Shown here one piece after another: positions 9,248 to 19,506 of a DNA stretch of 64,000 bases. The stretch is from Yponomeuta sedellus. Taxonomy: Eukaryota; Arthropoda; Insecta; Lepidoptera; Yponomeutidae. The stretch spans positions 4,212,269-4,276,268 of the forward strand of contig OW203734.1 of NCBI GenBank assembly GCA_934045075.1. The letters are read 5' to 3'. Positions within the stretch are counted from its first letter, which is position 1, and each line of letters starts with the position of its first letter. Position numbers and translations under genes: made by a program. The notes under the pieces were generated by a model. It made no database searches, was not told the DNA's origin, and was given only the letters and a program-made list of their open reading frames with translations.

Positions 9248-10803
9248 TTAAAAAACCTATTTAGAGGCTAAAAATTCCACCCATGCCGGGATGCGAACCC
9301 GCGACCTCTGGCTATCCGTGCCAGCGCTCTTTCCAACTGAGCTAATGGGCGGCTCACCGGCACCAGTGAAATTTCGAACCTCTTTGCACTATTCTCTGTA
9401 TTACGTACAGGCAGCGACATCTGGCTGAAGTAGATTGCATCACTTACAGCCCCGACTACCTACTTTGCAGTTAGGCTTTTACATCGGAATGATATCGCTG
9501 TACCCACATAATTATACTATTTTTATTTTTAATGCACTAACCCGTGCTAACGACAGTTTTAAAAAACCTATTTAGAGGCTAAAAATTCCACCCATGCTGG
9601 GATTGGAACCCGCGACCTCTGGCTATCCGTGCCAGCGCTCTATCCAACTGAGCTAATGGGTGACTTACCGGCACCAGTGAAATTTCGAACCTCTTTACAC
9701 TATTCTGTGTATTACGTACAGGCAGCGACATCTGGCTGAAATAGATTGCATCACTTACAGCCCCGACTACCTACTTTGCAGTTAGACTTTTACATCGGAA
9801 TGATATCGCTGTACCCACATAATTATACTATTTTTATTTTTAATGTCCTAACCCGTGCTAACGACAATTTTAAAAAACCTATTTAGAGGCTAAAAATTCC
9901 ACCCATGCTGGGATTTGAACCCGCGACCTCTGGCTATCCGTGCCAGCGCTCTTTGCAACTGAGCTAATGGGTGACTCACCGGCACCAGTGAAATTTCGAA
10001 CCTCTTTACACTATTCTGTGTATTACGTACAGGCAGCGACATCTGGCTGAAATAGATTGCATCACTTACAGCCCCGACTACCTACTTTGCAGTTAGACTT
10101 TTACATCGGAATGATATCGCTGTACCCACATAATTATACTATTTTTATTTTTAATGTACTAACCCGTGCTAACGACAATTTTAAAAAACCTATTTAGAGG
10201 CTAAAAATTCCACCCATGCTGGGATTTGAACCCGCGACCTCTGGCTATCCGTGCCAGCGCTCTTTGCAACTGAGCTAATGGGTGACTCACCGGCACCAGT
10301 GAAATTTCGAACCTCTTTACACTATTCTCTGTATTACGTACAGGCAGCGACATCTGGCTGAAGTAGATTGCATGACTTACAGCCCCGACTACCTACTTTG
10401 CAGTTAGGCTTTTACATCGGAATGATATCGCTGTACCCACATAATTATACTATTTTTATTTTTAATGCACTAACCCGTGCTAACGACAATTTTAAAAAAC
10501 CTATTTAGAGGCTAAAAATTCCACCCATGCTGGGATTTGAACCCCCGACCTCTGGCTATCCGTGCCAGCGCTCTATCCAACTGAGCTAATGGGTGACTCT
10601 CCGGCACCAGTGAAAATTTGAACCTCTTTACACTATTCTCTGTATTACGTACAGGCAGCGACATCTGGCTGAAGTAGATTGCATCACTTACAGCCCCGAC
10701 TACCTACTTTGCGAATCCCGGCATAGGTGGAATTTTTAGCCTCTAAATAGGTTTTTTTAAAATTGTCCTTAGCACGGTTTAGTGCATTAAAAATGAAAAT
10801 AGT
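9248..10803 (-). repeat. Family A array: five 311-bp tandem units plus an inverted end, bracketed by one target duplication
   Basis: The motif CCTATTTAGAGGCTAAAAA starts at 9256, 9567, 9878, 10189 and 10500, an exact 311-bp period. Each unit has a minus-strand tRNA-Ile-like sequence (TTAGCTCAGTTG, B box GGTTC.AATCC). After about 10712 the orientation flips and a truncated plus unit runs out to the long terminus. The whole block is flanked by GTAAAAATGGTT at 9236-9247 and 10804-10815. Units differ by only a few substitutions. Confidence 0.9.
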
Positions 10804-10815
10804 GTAAAAATGGTT

Positions 10816-11800
10816 GTTATAAAAAAAAAAATCAGAAGCCAAAATTTACGCATAAATAGCTGTTGGGATTTCTATTATTTAGCTTGTTTCCTATTACTTG
10901 CTTTACTATTCGCAAAACAATGCTTTTTTCTTAATTCACTTCCCCAACGAGAAAAATGTGTTGCGCTTGAAAAATGGGAAGTCGAGTCTCAGTTATTTGA
11001 ACAGTTAGTTACTTGAACAGTTATTTAATAAAGTGTTATTAGTATGATAATGGCCGTTTTGTTGACTCTACCTTACCAATCGCATTCCAATGGTTATAAC
11101 CCCTCCAAATTAACTCGGCGTGACGCAAGATTAGATTTCCTTCGCGAGAGATGGCTCTTTAATTCCTCGAGTTACACATTAAAATGACATACTCGTAGTA
11201 ACGCTATTTTATTACAATGCCCAACTCCAAAATAGCGTGAAAAACTAGCCGTTATCATGATAATATCGGTCTGTTGAAAGGATGTTTAATTATAGTTGAC
11301 TTGATTTTTTTGTGTGAAGAGTCTGACCAGGTTCCGACAACATCAAATAAATGAATCGGGAATAAGTTGTAGTAGTGCCTACAAAAGTTTCTGTTTCAAA
11401 ACGATGCATTTAATAGACTCTTAGCCCAGATTTTTTTGTATAATGTTTTTAGCAGGTGTCGAATCTTTTTACGAACAGAATAGGGACGCTAGAGCCGAGG
11501 AAATAATCAAACTAGTGTTTACATAACCGCAGCTCTGGGAAATCAAAAAAATACTCCTCGCCCCAGAATACCACATAGGATATCGCGAATAGAGCTTTTT
11601 ATTAGGTGGTAACAATTTGCGTCTCGGAGAGAAGGCGGTCTGTTTGGTTAGAAGAAGAAAAGTAAGAATAACTCTATATAGACTCGTAAATTCGTACAAC
11701 TTTTACTTTTTGAAAATGCAATAAGGTATCGTCCATACTAAAGTTATCATTTGCAGTACTAAACACATTTGCACTCTATTTACATTTCGATCTATATCAA
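10816..11800. other. No recognised feature
   Basis: AT-rich sequence. Short ORFs here lack any recognisable motif. No inverted repeat or known family was seen. Confidence 0.5.
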
Positions 11801-11809
11801 AATCAACCC

Positions 11810-12150
11810 TTGTACGTCCCCAATGCTGGGACACGGGTAACTTCCTGCAGGAAGATTAGGCCATACTCCACCACGAGGGCCAATTCCGGGTTGGTAGAGG
11901 ATTGTAAGACAGCGGCGGGCCTTACTGTCAGAAGTTATCAAGCCGCCTATAAGGCTTCTGACATGGCTTAACGACTGCCATGCATGATAGCTGGCACCAA
12001 CTGCTTAACGTGCCTTGCGAAGCGCTCGGAAATAAACCACTAGCGGTAGTCACGGGACGGTCTCCCATCCAGCACCTGACCGTGCCTGTTGTTGCTTAAC
12101 TCGAGTGATTGGTTCAAATCACTCGGTTTGACTAGGCCACAAGCGCTTCA
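11810..12150 (-). repeat. Repeat E, nearly full length
   Basis: It runs from AACCCTTGTACGTCCCCA to GGCCACAAGCGCTTCATTT. The minus strand shows the A-box-like TGGCCTAGTC near its start. Sequence GGTTCAAATCACTCGGTTTG lies at the same end. It has a small deletion near the cleaned-up GCAGGAAGATTAGG segment. Confidence 0.75.
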
Positions 12151-12311
12151 TTTACATTTATACAACCTCTATCTATCAGCCCGTACTCGTTCACTACCTC
12201 CCCCACGGCACGTCATTCTTTCAGTCCTCCGATTGTAAGCCTAGCGAGCTGGCGTCCAGTATTTGCCAGTTTGTGGTATGAATTTGAAATAAGTTTTTTT
12301 TTATTATCCTT

Positions 12312-12692
12312 AACTAGCTGTGCCCCGCGGTTTATCGATTTTCCCATGGGAATAAGATATTTTCCCGCAGTAAAATGTAGCGTATGCGTTAATCCAGGGT
12401 GTCTGCTAACTGTATTCCAAATTTTATCAAAATAGCCCTTTCGGCCGTCATGGCAACTAAATTTCGCTACCGGTTGAGAAAAAGGATTTTTTATTCTTTG
12501 TCGGCAACTAGTTGCGAATAAAGAATTTTTTCTCTTTAGTCGCAACTAGTTGCCAACAAAGAATAAAAAATCCTTTTTCACAACCGGTTGCGAAGTTTAG
12601 TTGCCATAGCGGCCGAAAGGAAAATAGCTCTAGCCGTTTAGACGTTAAGGAGTAACAAACATACACACTCACCAACTTTCGCGTTTATAATA
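12312..12692. repeat. Repeat I, copy 1, interrupted by a foldback MITE
   Basis: It starts AACTAGCTGTGCCCCGCGGT and ends CAACTTTCGCGTTTATAATA. Removing the 184-bp inverted-repeat insertion gives collinearity with the second copy about 400 bp downstream, in particular AATCCAGGGTGTC and CCAGCCGTTTAGACGT. Confidence 0.7.
12437..12620. mobile_element. Foldback MITE with 8-bp target duplication (hAT-like)
   Basis: It begins CCTTTCGGCCG and ends CGGCCGAAAGG. The inverted arms extend about 80 bp each (AACTAGTTGC.A near the centre). AAAATAGC flanks it on both sides (12429-12436, 12621-12628), and the empty site is visible in the neighbouring repeat I copy. An 8-bp duplication fits hAT elements, but the TIR sequence is not a standard hAT end, so the superfamily is tentative. 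Confidence 0.75.
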
Positions 12693-12715
12693 TTAGCGTG
12701 AAGTGTGACAATGTG

Positions 12716-12906
12716 ACTAGCTGTGACCAGGGGTTTACTGATTTTTCCATGGGGATCGGATATTTTTCCGCAGTAAAACATAGCCTATGCGTTAATCCAG
12801 GGTGTCAGCTAATTCCGTACCAAATTCAATTGAAATCGCTCCAGCCGTTTAGACGTAAAGAAGTAACAAACATACACACTCACAAACTTTCGCCTTTATA
12901 ATATTA
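12716..12906. repeat. Repeat I, copy 2, uninterrupted
   Basis: It reads TAGCTGTGACCAGGGGTTTA through AACTTTCGCCTTTATAATATT. It is adjacent to and collinear with copy 1, which suggests a local tandem duplication or a preferred target. Confidence 0.65.
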
Positions 12907-12939
12907 CTGTAATGTAATGTGATTCTTGAACGGTTACGT

Positions 12940-13215
12940 TATCAACCCTTATATGCCCCCACTGCTAGGGCACGGGTCTCTTCCTACATCGCAGGAAGGT
13001 TAGGCCATACTCCACCACGGGGGCCAAGTCCGGGTTGGTGGAGGATTGTAAGACAGTGGCGGGCCTTACTGTCAGAAGTTATCAAGCCGCCCATAAGGCC
13101 TCTGACATGGCTTAACGACTGCCATTATATGACAGCCGGCACCAACGGCTTAACGTGCCTTGCGAAGCACGGAAGTGCTCGGAAAAATGCCACTAGCGGT
13201 ACTTAAGCGGTAGCG
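12940..13215 (-). repeat. Repeat E, lacking the A-box end
   Basis: It spans AACCCTTATATGCCCCCACT to CACTAGCGGTA. The expected TGGCCTAGTCG end is missing. Confidence 0.7.
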
Positions 13216-14006
13216 TTCTTGAACGGTTATGTATTCGAAATTCAATCTTAACTGAGAAGAAGACAAAGAAAAGCATTTATTTAACGCCACATAGACATAC
13301 CGAATTTCACAAGAAAAGAAAAAAAAAACAGAAAACAAAAGTAGAATAAGGAGAAACTACAAATGAATGAAACGAAAACAAATTGCAACGCTACACTGTA
13401 TGTCGATACAGCGGAAAAAAGCCTCATGCTCAGTATAAGCTGAGGGTTTGCACCCACAACACTGATAGTCAACAAGGGCCGTCTGGTGACTCACGAAGCA
13501 TCAAACAAAAAAAAAACTTCCGTTACCACGGTCATAAGCCGCAGATATTTCTCTTTCTGGAAAAAAACTATTTAATTGTTGTTAATTTATTATCATATTT
13601 TTTTGCGCAATTGCTCTAGACGAGATGGGAAAAAGTACATAAACGATATAGCTACGTTGCATTCAAGATGAGTTCACTCATAAATTCAATGGCACACTAC
13701 ACACTCATAGAATAATCTCCCTGTAAACAAAAGTACAAAACTCACACACCGGCAAGACAGCGGGAAAAAATTAAATATATTTTACATTGCTCCTCCGAGT
13801 TTGTTGCAATACATTTTCCTAAACTGCTTAGTTCATTGCCGAGTGGAGTGAGGAATACGTGGCTCAGAGTGGAATCCTCTTCAGAATAAACTCTTTCCTT
13901 AGTACTGTCTGCTCTATAATAGATAAGCGAAAGAAATAGTAAAGAGGAAGTTTCAAAGGAAAGTTAACCCTTTAACGGGCAGAACTACTATACATTTTAA
14001 ATTCGT
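13216..14006. other. No recognised feature
   Basis: AT-rich, with A-rich runs near 13315-13330. Several short overlapping ORFs show no motif. Confidence 0.5.
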
Positions 14007-14018
14007 TTTGAACTTTAT

Positions 14019-14194
14019 AAACCTATTTAGAGGCTAAAAATTCCACCCATGCCGGAATTCGAACCCGCGACCTCTGGCTATCCGTGCCAGCGCTCTTTCC
14101 AACTGAGCTAATGGGCGACTCACCGGCATCAGTGAAATTTCAAACCTCTTTATTATGTATTACGTACAGAACGTACGTTATACGTATACGTACG
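14019..14194 (-). repeat. Family A, single 5'-truncated unit with 12-bp target duplication
   Basis: The short terminus AAACCTATTTAGAGGCTAAA lies at the left and the tRNA-like box is intact on the minus strand. TTTGAACTTTAT flanks it (14007-14018, 14195-14206). Confidence 0.85.
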
Positions 14195-14366
14195 TTTGAA
14201 CTTTATTTCAAAGCGATCAGGTTCAACATATGGTGGGCACTATTAGAAGCGTCGGTAGTGGGTAGAAGAATGGACTCGGAAGCGAGAGACCTGCATTCGA
14301 TTTCCAATGCGGGCATGTACCGATGACTTGGTTTTCTAGGTTATGTAGTTTTGTAAAGTAGTAATA

Positions 14367-15662
14367 CATAGGATGCTACTTATGTATGCGGAATCTGTGA
14401 TTCCAATAATTTTAAATGCAATGTCTGACCTCCATGGTCAAATTCGTTCTTTTTTTTAAATACTGGCCGCTAATATTTTTCTCTTATATACGTTAGTGTT
14501 TTGTTTCTGTTGGGTTCTAATGTCATGTAGCTGAAAAAATGGAACTCACTGGTGAAAATATTCGTGCTATGATTTATTACGATTTTCGACGTGGTTTAAC
14601 GCAACAACAGTGCATAGATCAATAAAATTAACTTCGACTTTTGGTGGTGAAGTTCCATCAAAAACGACTGTGTATCACTGGTTTAGTGAGTTAAATCGCA
14701 GGCGCAGTAAGCTCACGGACGAAGTTAAAGAAGGTCGCCCGAAATCGGTGGTTGTACCACAAAATATTGAAGCTGTGCGAAAACTAATAATGCAAGGCCA
14801 CCATGTTACGTATCGCAAGATAGAGGCTATTCTGGGCGTATGTATGACGAGCATTCATAGGATATTACATGAACATTTGTCTGTAAAAAAAAATTGTTCG
14901 CGTTGGATCCCGCACAACTTAACTCAGGATCAAAAAGATGCTCGCGTCGAATGGTGCAAGAAAACCTTAAAAAAATTCAACGAAGGCGACTCAAAATCTG
15001 TTTAAAATATCTACACAGGTGACGAATCCTGGATCTACGCGTACGATCCCGAAACTAAACAACAACAATCAACAGTTTGAGTGTTTCAAAATGTGCCGAA
15101 CCCTAGAAAAGTGGCTCGTGCAAAAAGCACTGTAAAGCAAATGGTGGCCTGCTTTTTTGGTATTAATGGCCTTGTGGCTACAATACCACTGGAGAATCGC
15201 AGAACGGTTAATTTGAAGTAGTACACGATCATTTGTTTGCCGGAAATATTTGACAAAATACGCCAAAACAACCAGCGACGCAGAATCATACTTCACCATG
15301 ACAATGCCAGCTGTCATACATCTCAGGAAACAACTACATTTTTGGATGGTAAAAAAATAGAATTGATGGGTCATCCACCGTATGGCCCTGATTTGGCTCC
15401 CAATGATTTCTATTTATTCCCAAATGTATAGAATAAATTACGTGGTCAACGATTTTCGACCCGTGAAGATGCCGTAGATGCGTTTAAACAGCACGTTTTG
15501 GAGATACCTCAATCAGATTGGAATAAGTGTTTTACAAATTGGTTTCATCGAATGCAAAAGTGCATCGATCATAGTGGAGAATACTCTGAAAAACAATAAA
15601 AGCGTATTTAGCCATATACATTTGTTTTTTTTCAATTGCGCATACATAAGTAGCAGCCCTCG
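14367..15662 (+). mobile_element. Mariner element, complete ends, dead transposase
   Basis: At 1296 bp it is the canonical mariner length. The left end CATAGGATGCTACTTATGTA and the reverse complement of the right end, CGAGGGCTGCTACTTATGTA, form about 25-bp imperfect inverted repeats. A TA dinucleotide lies immediately outside on each side (14365-14366, 15663-15664). The paralogous SINE at 3.4 kb has a single TA at this place, so the duplication is supported by an empty site. Confidence 0.9.
14539..15599 (+). pseudogene. Mariner-family transposase pseudogene
   Basis: It starts MELTGENIRAMIYYDFRRGL. The N-terminal helix-turn-helix region includes SKTTVYHWFSELNRR. The catalytic region keeps TGDESW, HHDNASCHTS and GPDLAPNDFYLF, with 34 residues between the second and third aspartates (DD34D, as in classical mariners). 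The about 353 codons match the usual size. It is dead: a frameshift near 14610-14625 and in-frame stops at 15003-15005, 15078-15080, 15219-15221 and 15429-15431 precede the natural stop at 15597-15599. WVPNPR-type linker sequence is diverged. The many lesions suggest an old insertion. Confidence 0.9.
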
Positions 15663-15911
15663 TACCACTCGCTAACTGTGGAGGAAAACATCATGAGGAA
15701 ACCTGAGTGATTGAGATGTTCACATACCTCGGTGCTTAAAATTGCCAATCCGCGGTGGGCACGCCTGGTAATTAAGCCCATACTCTATCTCTTTCAGAGA
15801 AGGCCTGTGACCTGCAGTAGAACGTTTGTAGTCTACATGAAGATAGAACTATTGGACCACTGTCTGGTAAAGGTTTTATAAAACCGGCAAAGTGCAAGCT
15901 AAGCTTATAGG

Positions 15912-15992
15912 ATAATTTTAAAAACCTATTTAGAGGCTAGAAAATTCCACCCATGCTGGGACTCGAACCCGCGACCTCTGGCTAACTGTGCC
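15912..15992 (-). repeat. Family A, short 3' fragment with target duplication
   Basis: Only the short terminus and B-box half are present. AGCTAAGCTTATAGG occurs on both sides (15897-15911, 15993-16007). Part of that repeat may be element sequence, but at least 11 bp is duplicated. It sits next to a repeat L fragment (ACCGGCAAAGTGCAAGCT). Confidence 0.75.
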
Positions 15993-16059
15993 AGCTAAGC
16001 TTATAGGGTCTGGAGACGGCTGGTTCGTTATTATATGTATGGTATGTTATGTGATAGGC

Positions 16060-16108
16060 ATGATAATGCGTTGGTGCCGGCTGTCATGTAATGGCAGTCG
16101 TTAAGGCG
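16060..16108 (+). repeat. Repeat E, fragment
   Basis: GTTGGTGCCGGCTGTCATGT and AATGGCAGTCGTTAAG are internal family E sequence. Confidence 0.55.
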
Positions 16109-16200
16109 CTTAGGGTCGCTAACTAACGCCACCAATGGAATAAAAATCATGACTTGTTTTATAATACGATTTTATCTATGAGAAATCTTAACAACTGTTG
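16109..16200. repeat. Repeat M, piece 1
   Basis: GGCGCTTAGGGTCGCTAACT and CCACCAATGGAATAAAAATC correspond to the start of the repeat M copy at 18.35 kb. The rest of the family resumes at about 16.62 kb, so the LTR-like block between may be an insertion. Confidence 0.4.
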
Positions 16201-16560
16201 TTCGCGCGAGAATCGATCGCGCAACGTAATCATGAATCTGTGGTCATTTATTCACCACTCAGTCGTTCCGGTGCCGTCGCTCGCGCCGCTACTAATTATC
16301 CACCCATCTGCATACACATTCGCACTGTGACATACGCGCGTTATAAGTGCTCGAATTCTCGTGAAGTGATAGACATTTGGTGACCAATAAACTTTATCAG
16401 CTCAAAGAACAATATTAGACTATAAGTGAACAGTGCTGGAGTGTTCCCCGTGCGCTGGACGCATCAGCTCATCCATCACCGCTCATCATCTGCCCAACAG
16501 CTCAAAGCGATCCATCATCCACCATCACCAAGTAAGTCCATTCACATCACCTCCCATTCC
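16190..16560 (+). other. Possible LTR/leader fragment of a retroelement
   Basis: The block is less AT-rich than its surroundings and contains a TATA-like CGCGTTATAAGTGC, a downstream CCAATAAACTTTAT poly(A)-type signal and a CATCACC-rich leader. It lies between two pieces of repeat M, as expected for an insertion. No partner LTR, primer-binding site or TG...CA pair was found in the window. The call is inference only. Confidence 0.25.
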
Positions 16561-16614
16561 GCTCTCTCAATCAGCCCATCGTGAGGTAGACCTAGCCGAC
16601 ACTGGCTAACTACC

Positions 16615-16870
16615 AACTGTAATAACAATTTTTAGAACCGACAGTTTTGATTCTGGACTGTAGGTTCTAAAAAAGTTATTACCGTCCTAGGATCCTAGGT
16701 TCTAGACTCTAGAACCTACGATCAACAATCTTCTTTCAAAACGGCCGTTTTTCGCAGAAATCGATTAAAGTCCTAGGAATATTTATACTACATTCAAGGC
16801 CGTATGTTCTAAAAAGTATTACCTCAGATATTAATTTTTCTCATGTTTACTCTTTGAAAAAAACGTAAGT
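16615..16870. repeat. Repeat M, piece 2
   Basis: GGTTCTAAAAAAGTTATTAC, AACCTACGATCAACAATC and AAAACGGCCGTTTTTCGCAG are matched in the 18.4-18.66 kb region (AAAACGGCCATTTTTAGCA). Confidence 0.45.
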
Positions 16871-16871
16871 A

Positions 16872-17240
16872 CTATAGATATATAGATAGAGATAGAGAAC
16901 ACTTTATTGTACATAAAAATGGAAATTACACAGATATTTCTTAACCTAAGAGTACAAACGGCGGCCTTATCACTAAAAGTGATCTCTTCCAGACAACCTT
17001 TGGATGGACTGGACTAATATATTGAAGAAGAAAGTAGATGTACAAATATACAAGATTATTACAAAGGTGTAAATGAATACATGCCTAAACAATAGTATAC
17101 ACATAGTTATCAACAGATAAATACAAATAATTTACATAAATACACGAAATAAAAAATATATATTATTATGTAAATAGATAGACACTTGACAGAATATACA
17201 TATTGAAAGGACATAACAAAAAACACAAACCACAACAAAT
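16872..17240 (-). repeat. CR1-like LINE 3' UTR
   Basis: It is the reverse complement of the 3' UTR at about 1520-1870: AAGTGATCTCTTCCAGACAA, TTCTTAACCTAAGAGTAC and the (GATA) tail at its left end. It extends farther upstream than the other solitary tails but has no coding part. Confidence 0.7.
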
Positions 17241-17714
17241 CAATATTACGGATTACTTCAGTGTATACATTAGACAATTTTTACTCATTACTTAAGTTAT
17301 TAGGGATTACTAATAAACAGTTGCGTTGCTCTGAAATCAAAGACTTTATTTTAGTACTTACATTTGCTAATTTGATAACACTATTTAACTTAAATCATAC
17401 TATCGTATAACAAATCACACTACCTGAAATCAAAGAAACGACATTTAGTTTATTATTTAAATTGTCTTCATATAATCGTTCTTTTAGTGGTATTTTTGTG
17501 ATAAACCAACAATACTTCAACCATAGCGTTTAATCAGTGCGCAGCCCATAAGCATAAGCTGTTTTGCCAACTGTGTTGGCCGCCATGACTAACAGCGCCA
17601 TCTATGTAAGAGGTAGATACTGTTTTACTGACCGAAAAACGCTGTACAAAATAAAGAAATAATATTGTAGTTTCTTTACATAATATAACAAGTAACCATT
17701 TTTATACATTTGTG
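17241..17714. other. No recognised feature
   Basis: AT-rich sequence with no family match or ORF of note. Confidence 0.45.
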
Positions 17715-17912
17715 GGCGCTAGTTTGCGCCCCTAAGCACCTTAAACCATGTCAGAGGCCTTATGGGCGGCTTGATAACTTCTGACAGTAAGGCCCGCAAT
17801 TATCTTACAATCCTTCACCAACCCGGACTTGCCCCCCGTGGTGGAGTATGGCCTAACCTTCCTGCGATGCAGGAAGAGACCCGTGCCCCAGCAGTGGAGA
17901 CATAAAAATCTT
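17715..17912 (+). repeat. Repeat E, 5'-truncated
   Basis: It has CATGTCAGAGGCCTTATGGG through GTGCCCCAGCAGTGGAGACA. The A-box end is missing. Confidence 0.7.
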
Positions 17913-18349
17913 ATCTAATCGCTGCGGAAAGAAAGCACTGAGCATGTACCTAACTGCTAGCCCAAAGTAAGTACCTAAGCTATGAATGAAAGGACTAAGG
18001 GGCGGGTGTACATCCTCTAAAGGGCATTCCGTTTGCAAGAATTTCATATTCATGCCCGTATCTCTCGGAAATATGCAGGCGGTTGCACCGAGCTGAATTA
18101 CGTGGCTTTCTCCGCAGCAAAAGCAATGAGGAATATTAAATTTGGACGCAGATTTTTACATGGGCCATGTAATTGTACAGGCCAATGCGAATGTGAACAA
18201 AATCATACGCCTATCTGCACTACCCGACTAAATGCGATTGAAGAGCCCCGTTTGCTTTTGCTTCACTGACCTCCATACAGTCGATAGCAGTTCTATATTA
18301 ACATTTTTTTTTTCAGAGAATATTCAGTTAAGTGTCTCCGACACGAGCG

Positions 18350-18690
18350 TGTCGGTTAAGGTGCTACATGGCGCTAACCAGCGTCACCACTGAAATAAAA
18401 ATCTTGTTTTGTACTAAGTTTTTTTCTAAAAGTTCTGACAACTGTGTCAACTATTTTAGGATCTACAGTCTATAACCTAGGGTCAACAACTAGGACTTTA
18501 ATCTATTTCCGCTAAAAACGGCCATTTTTAGCAAAAATACATTAATTTGATTCTTGGACCTAGTTTCTTGTCAGTAGGTTCTCAAAAGAGCTAAACTATA
18601 TTAGTGACACTTTGTACAAAGACGCATTATAAAAGAAGATATTTTTTTTCCATCGTAGCGCCTTAAGTTTCGTTCTTTGAGAATGAAAAA
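18350..18690. repeat. Repeat M, longer copy
   Basis: It shares GCTAACCAGCGTCACCACTG, AATAAAAATCTTG, TAACCTAGGGTCAACAAC and AAAACGGCCATTTTTAGCA with the two pieces at 16.1 and 16.6 kb. Nothing is recognised at 17913-18350. Confidence 0.5.
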
Positions 18691-18749
18691 ACCCGGCCAA
18701 GTCCGAGTCTGACTCGCGTATGATGGTTCCGTACCATCGATGATATCAA

Positions 18750-19022
18750 CCCTTTGTATGTCTCCATTGGAGAACGGGTCTCTTCCTGCGTCGCAGGATG
18801 GATAAGCCAGGCTCTATCACGGGGTTTTAGTCGGTATACCGCCCTTTTCAGGGCGGGGAGTCCGACATAACCACTGTGCTCCCCCGAGCCGGTGGTACCC
18901 GTAATTGGGGTTTCTACTGGGTGAAAAAAAAAAAAAAAAGGCTCTATCACGGGGGCCAAGCTTTACTGTCAGATGTGATCAAGCCGCCTATAAGGCATCT
19001 GACATGGCTTAACGACCGTATT
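18750..19022 (-). repeat. Repeat E interrupted by a poly(A)-tailed LINE end
   Basis: The left half runs AACCCTTTGTATGTCTCCAT to GGCTCTATCACGGGG. The right half resumes GGCTCTATCACGGGG and continues through TCAAGCCGCCTATAAGGCAT. The repeated 15 bp is the target duplication of the insertion. Confidence 0.7.
18825..18939 (+). mobile_element. 5'-truncated non-LTR retrotransposon tail with poly(A)
   Basis: About 99 bp starting TTTTAGTCGGTATACCGCCC and ending in 16 adenines. A 15-bp direct repeat GGCTCTATCACGGGG flanks it (18810-18824, 18940-18954). Truncation, poly(A) and the long duplication are the hallmarks of target-primed reverse transcription. The parent LINE clade is not identifiable. The uninterrupted A run suggests it is fairly young. 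Confidence 0.85.
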
Positions 19023-19098
19023 AATCAACCAATTTATTTTGAAATTTCCTATAAAATTAAATATTCCCCATTTTTACCCTTTGGGTACGAACCCTAAA

Positions 19099-19500
19099 GA
19101 GTGCGCCTAAAGAAAACAAAACTTAACAATACCAAGTTGCAGCAGCAAGGCCGTTTGGACGGTCGAAAACACATTAACCTTTACGCCCCTGCACCCTAAT
19201 CAACTACGTTAAGGGCGATTTTTCAACAAAAATGGGACGACACTGTATTGCTTTCTTGTCGGGTATTTTATTAGTTAGTTGCAAGTGGAAAAACAAGCAG
19301 CTCATATTTTTGCATTTTTCTTCAGCGCAAGTTTCAAGGCAGCCTTGGGAGAAACTGAGCAAGGAACAATAATTTAAGTACTCTTAATTGTTCAACCGGG
19401 GCATTATAAAAGCTTTCTGCTTTTAAATGATAGCATTTTTATTATGTTTAGAAATTTAAATTAAAGTTTTGCAGTCTGGAAATTTTAAACACGTTATCTA
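19099..19500. other. No recognised feature
   Basis: No ORF, repeat family or inverted repeat was recognised. Confidence 0.45.
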
Positions 19501-19506
19501 TCATTT

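Larger units (their letters stand above)
14232..15845 (+). repeat. SINE-B/C split by the mariner insertion
   Basis: The left part (to 14366) has the tRNA-like head with a degenerate B box (GCATTCGATTTCCAATGC) and GACTTGGTTTTCTAGGTTAT. The right part (from 15663) continues TACCACTCGCTAACTGTGGA, then type-C tail with GCGGTGGGCACGCCTGGTAA. The two halves are collinear with the intact SINE at 3.4-3.7 kb once the mariner is removed. Confidence 0.75.
18690..19098. repeat. Repeat L split by repeat E
   Basis: The front end is CCGGCCAAGTCCGAGTCTGA then GGTTCCGTACCATC. The back end is TTTGGGTACGAACCCTAAAG. Repeat E occupies the interior, and repeat E is itself interrupted by a LINE tail, giving three levels. 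Confidence 0.6.

Noticed and set aside
9256..10712. CRISPR-like or centromeric satellite array
   Set aside because: The units are 311 bp with no repeat/spacer pattern, the array has only five units, and it is bounded by a 12-bp duplication.
18876..19097. ORF beginning MLPRAGGTRNWGFYWVKKKK
   Set aside because: It runs through a poly(A) tail (poly-lysine) of a truncated LINE insertion.
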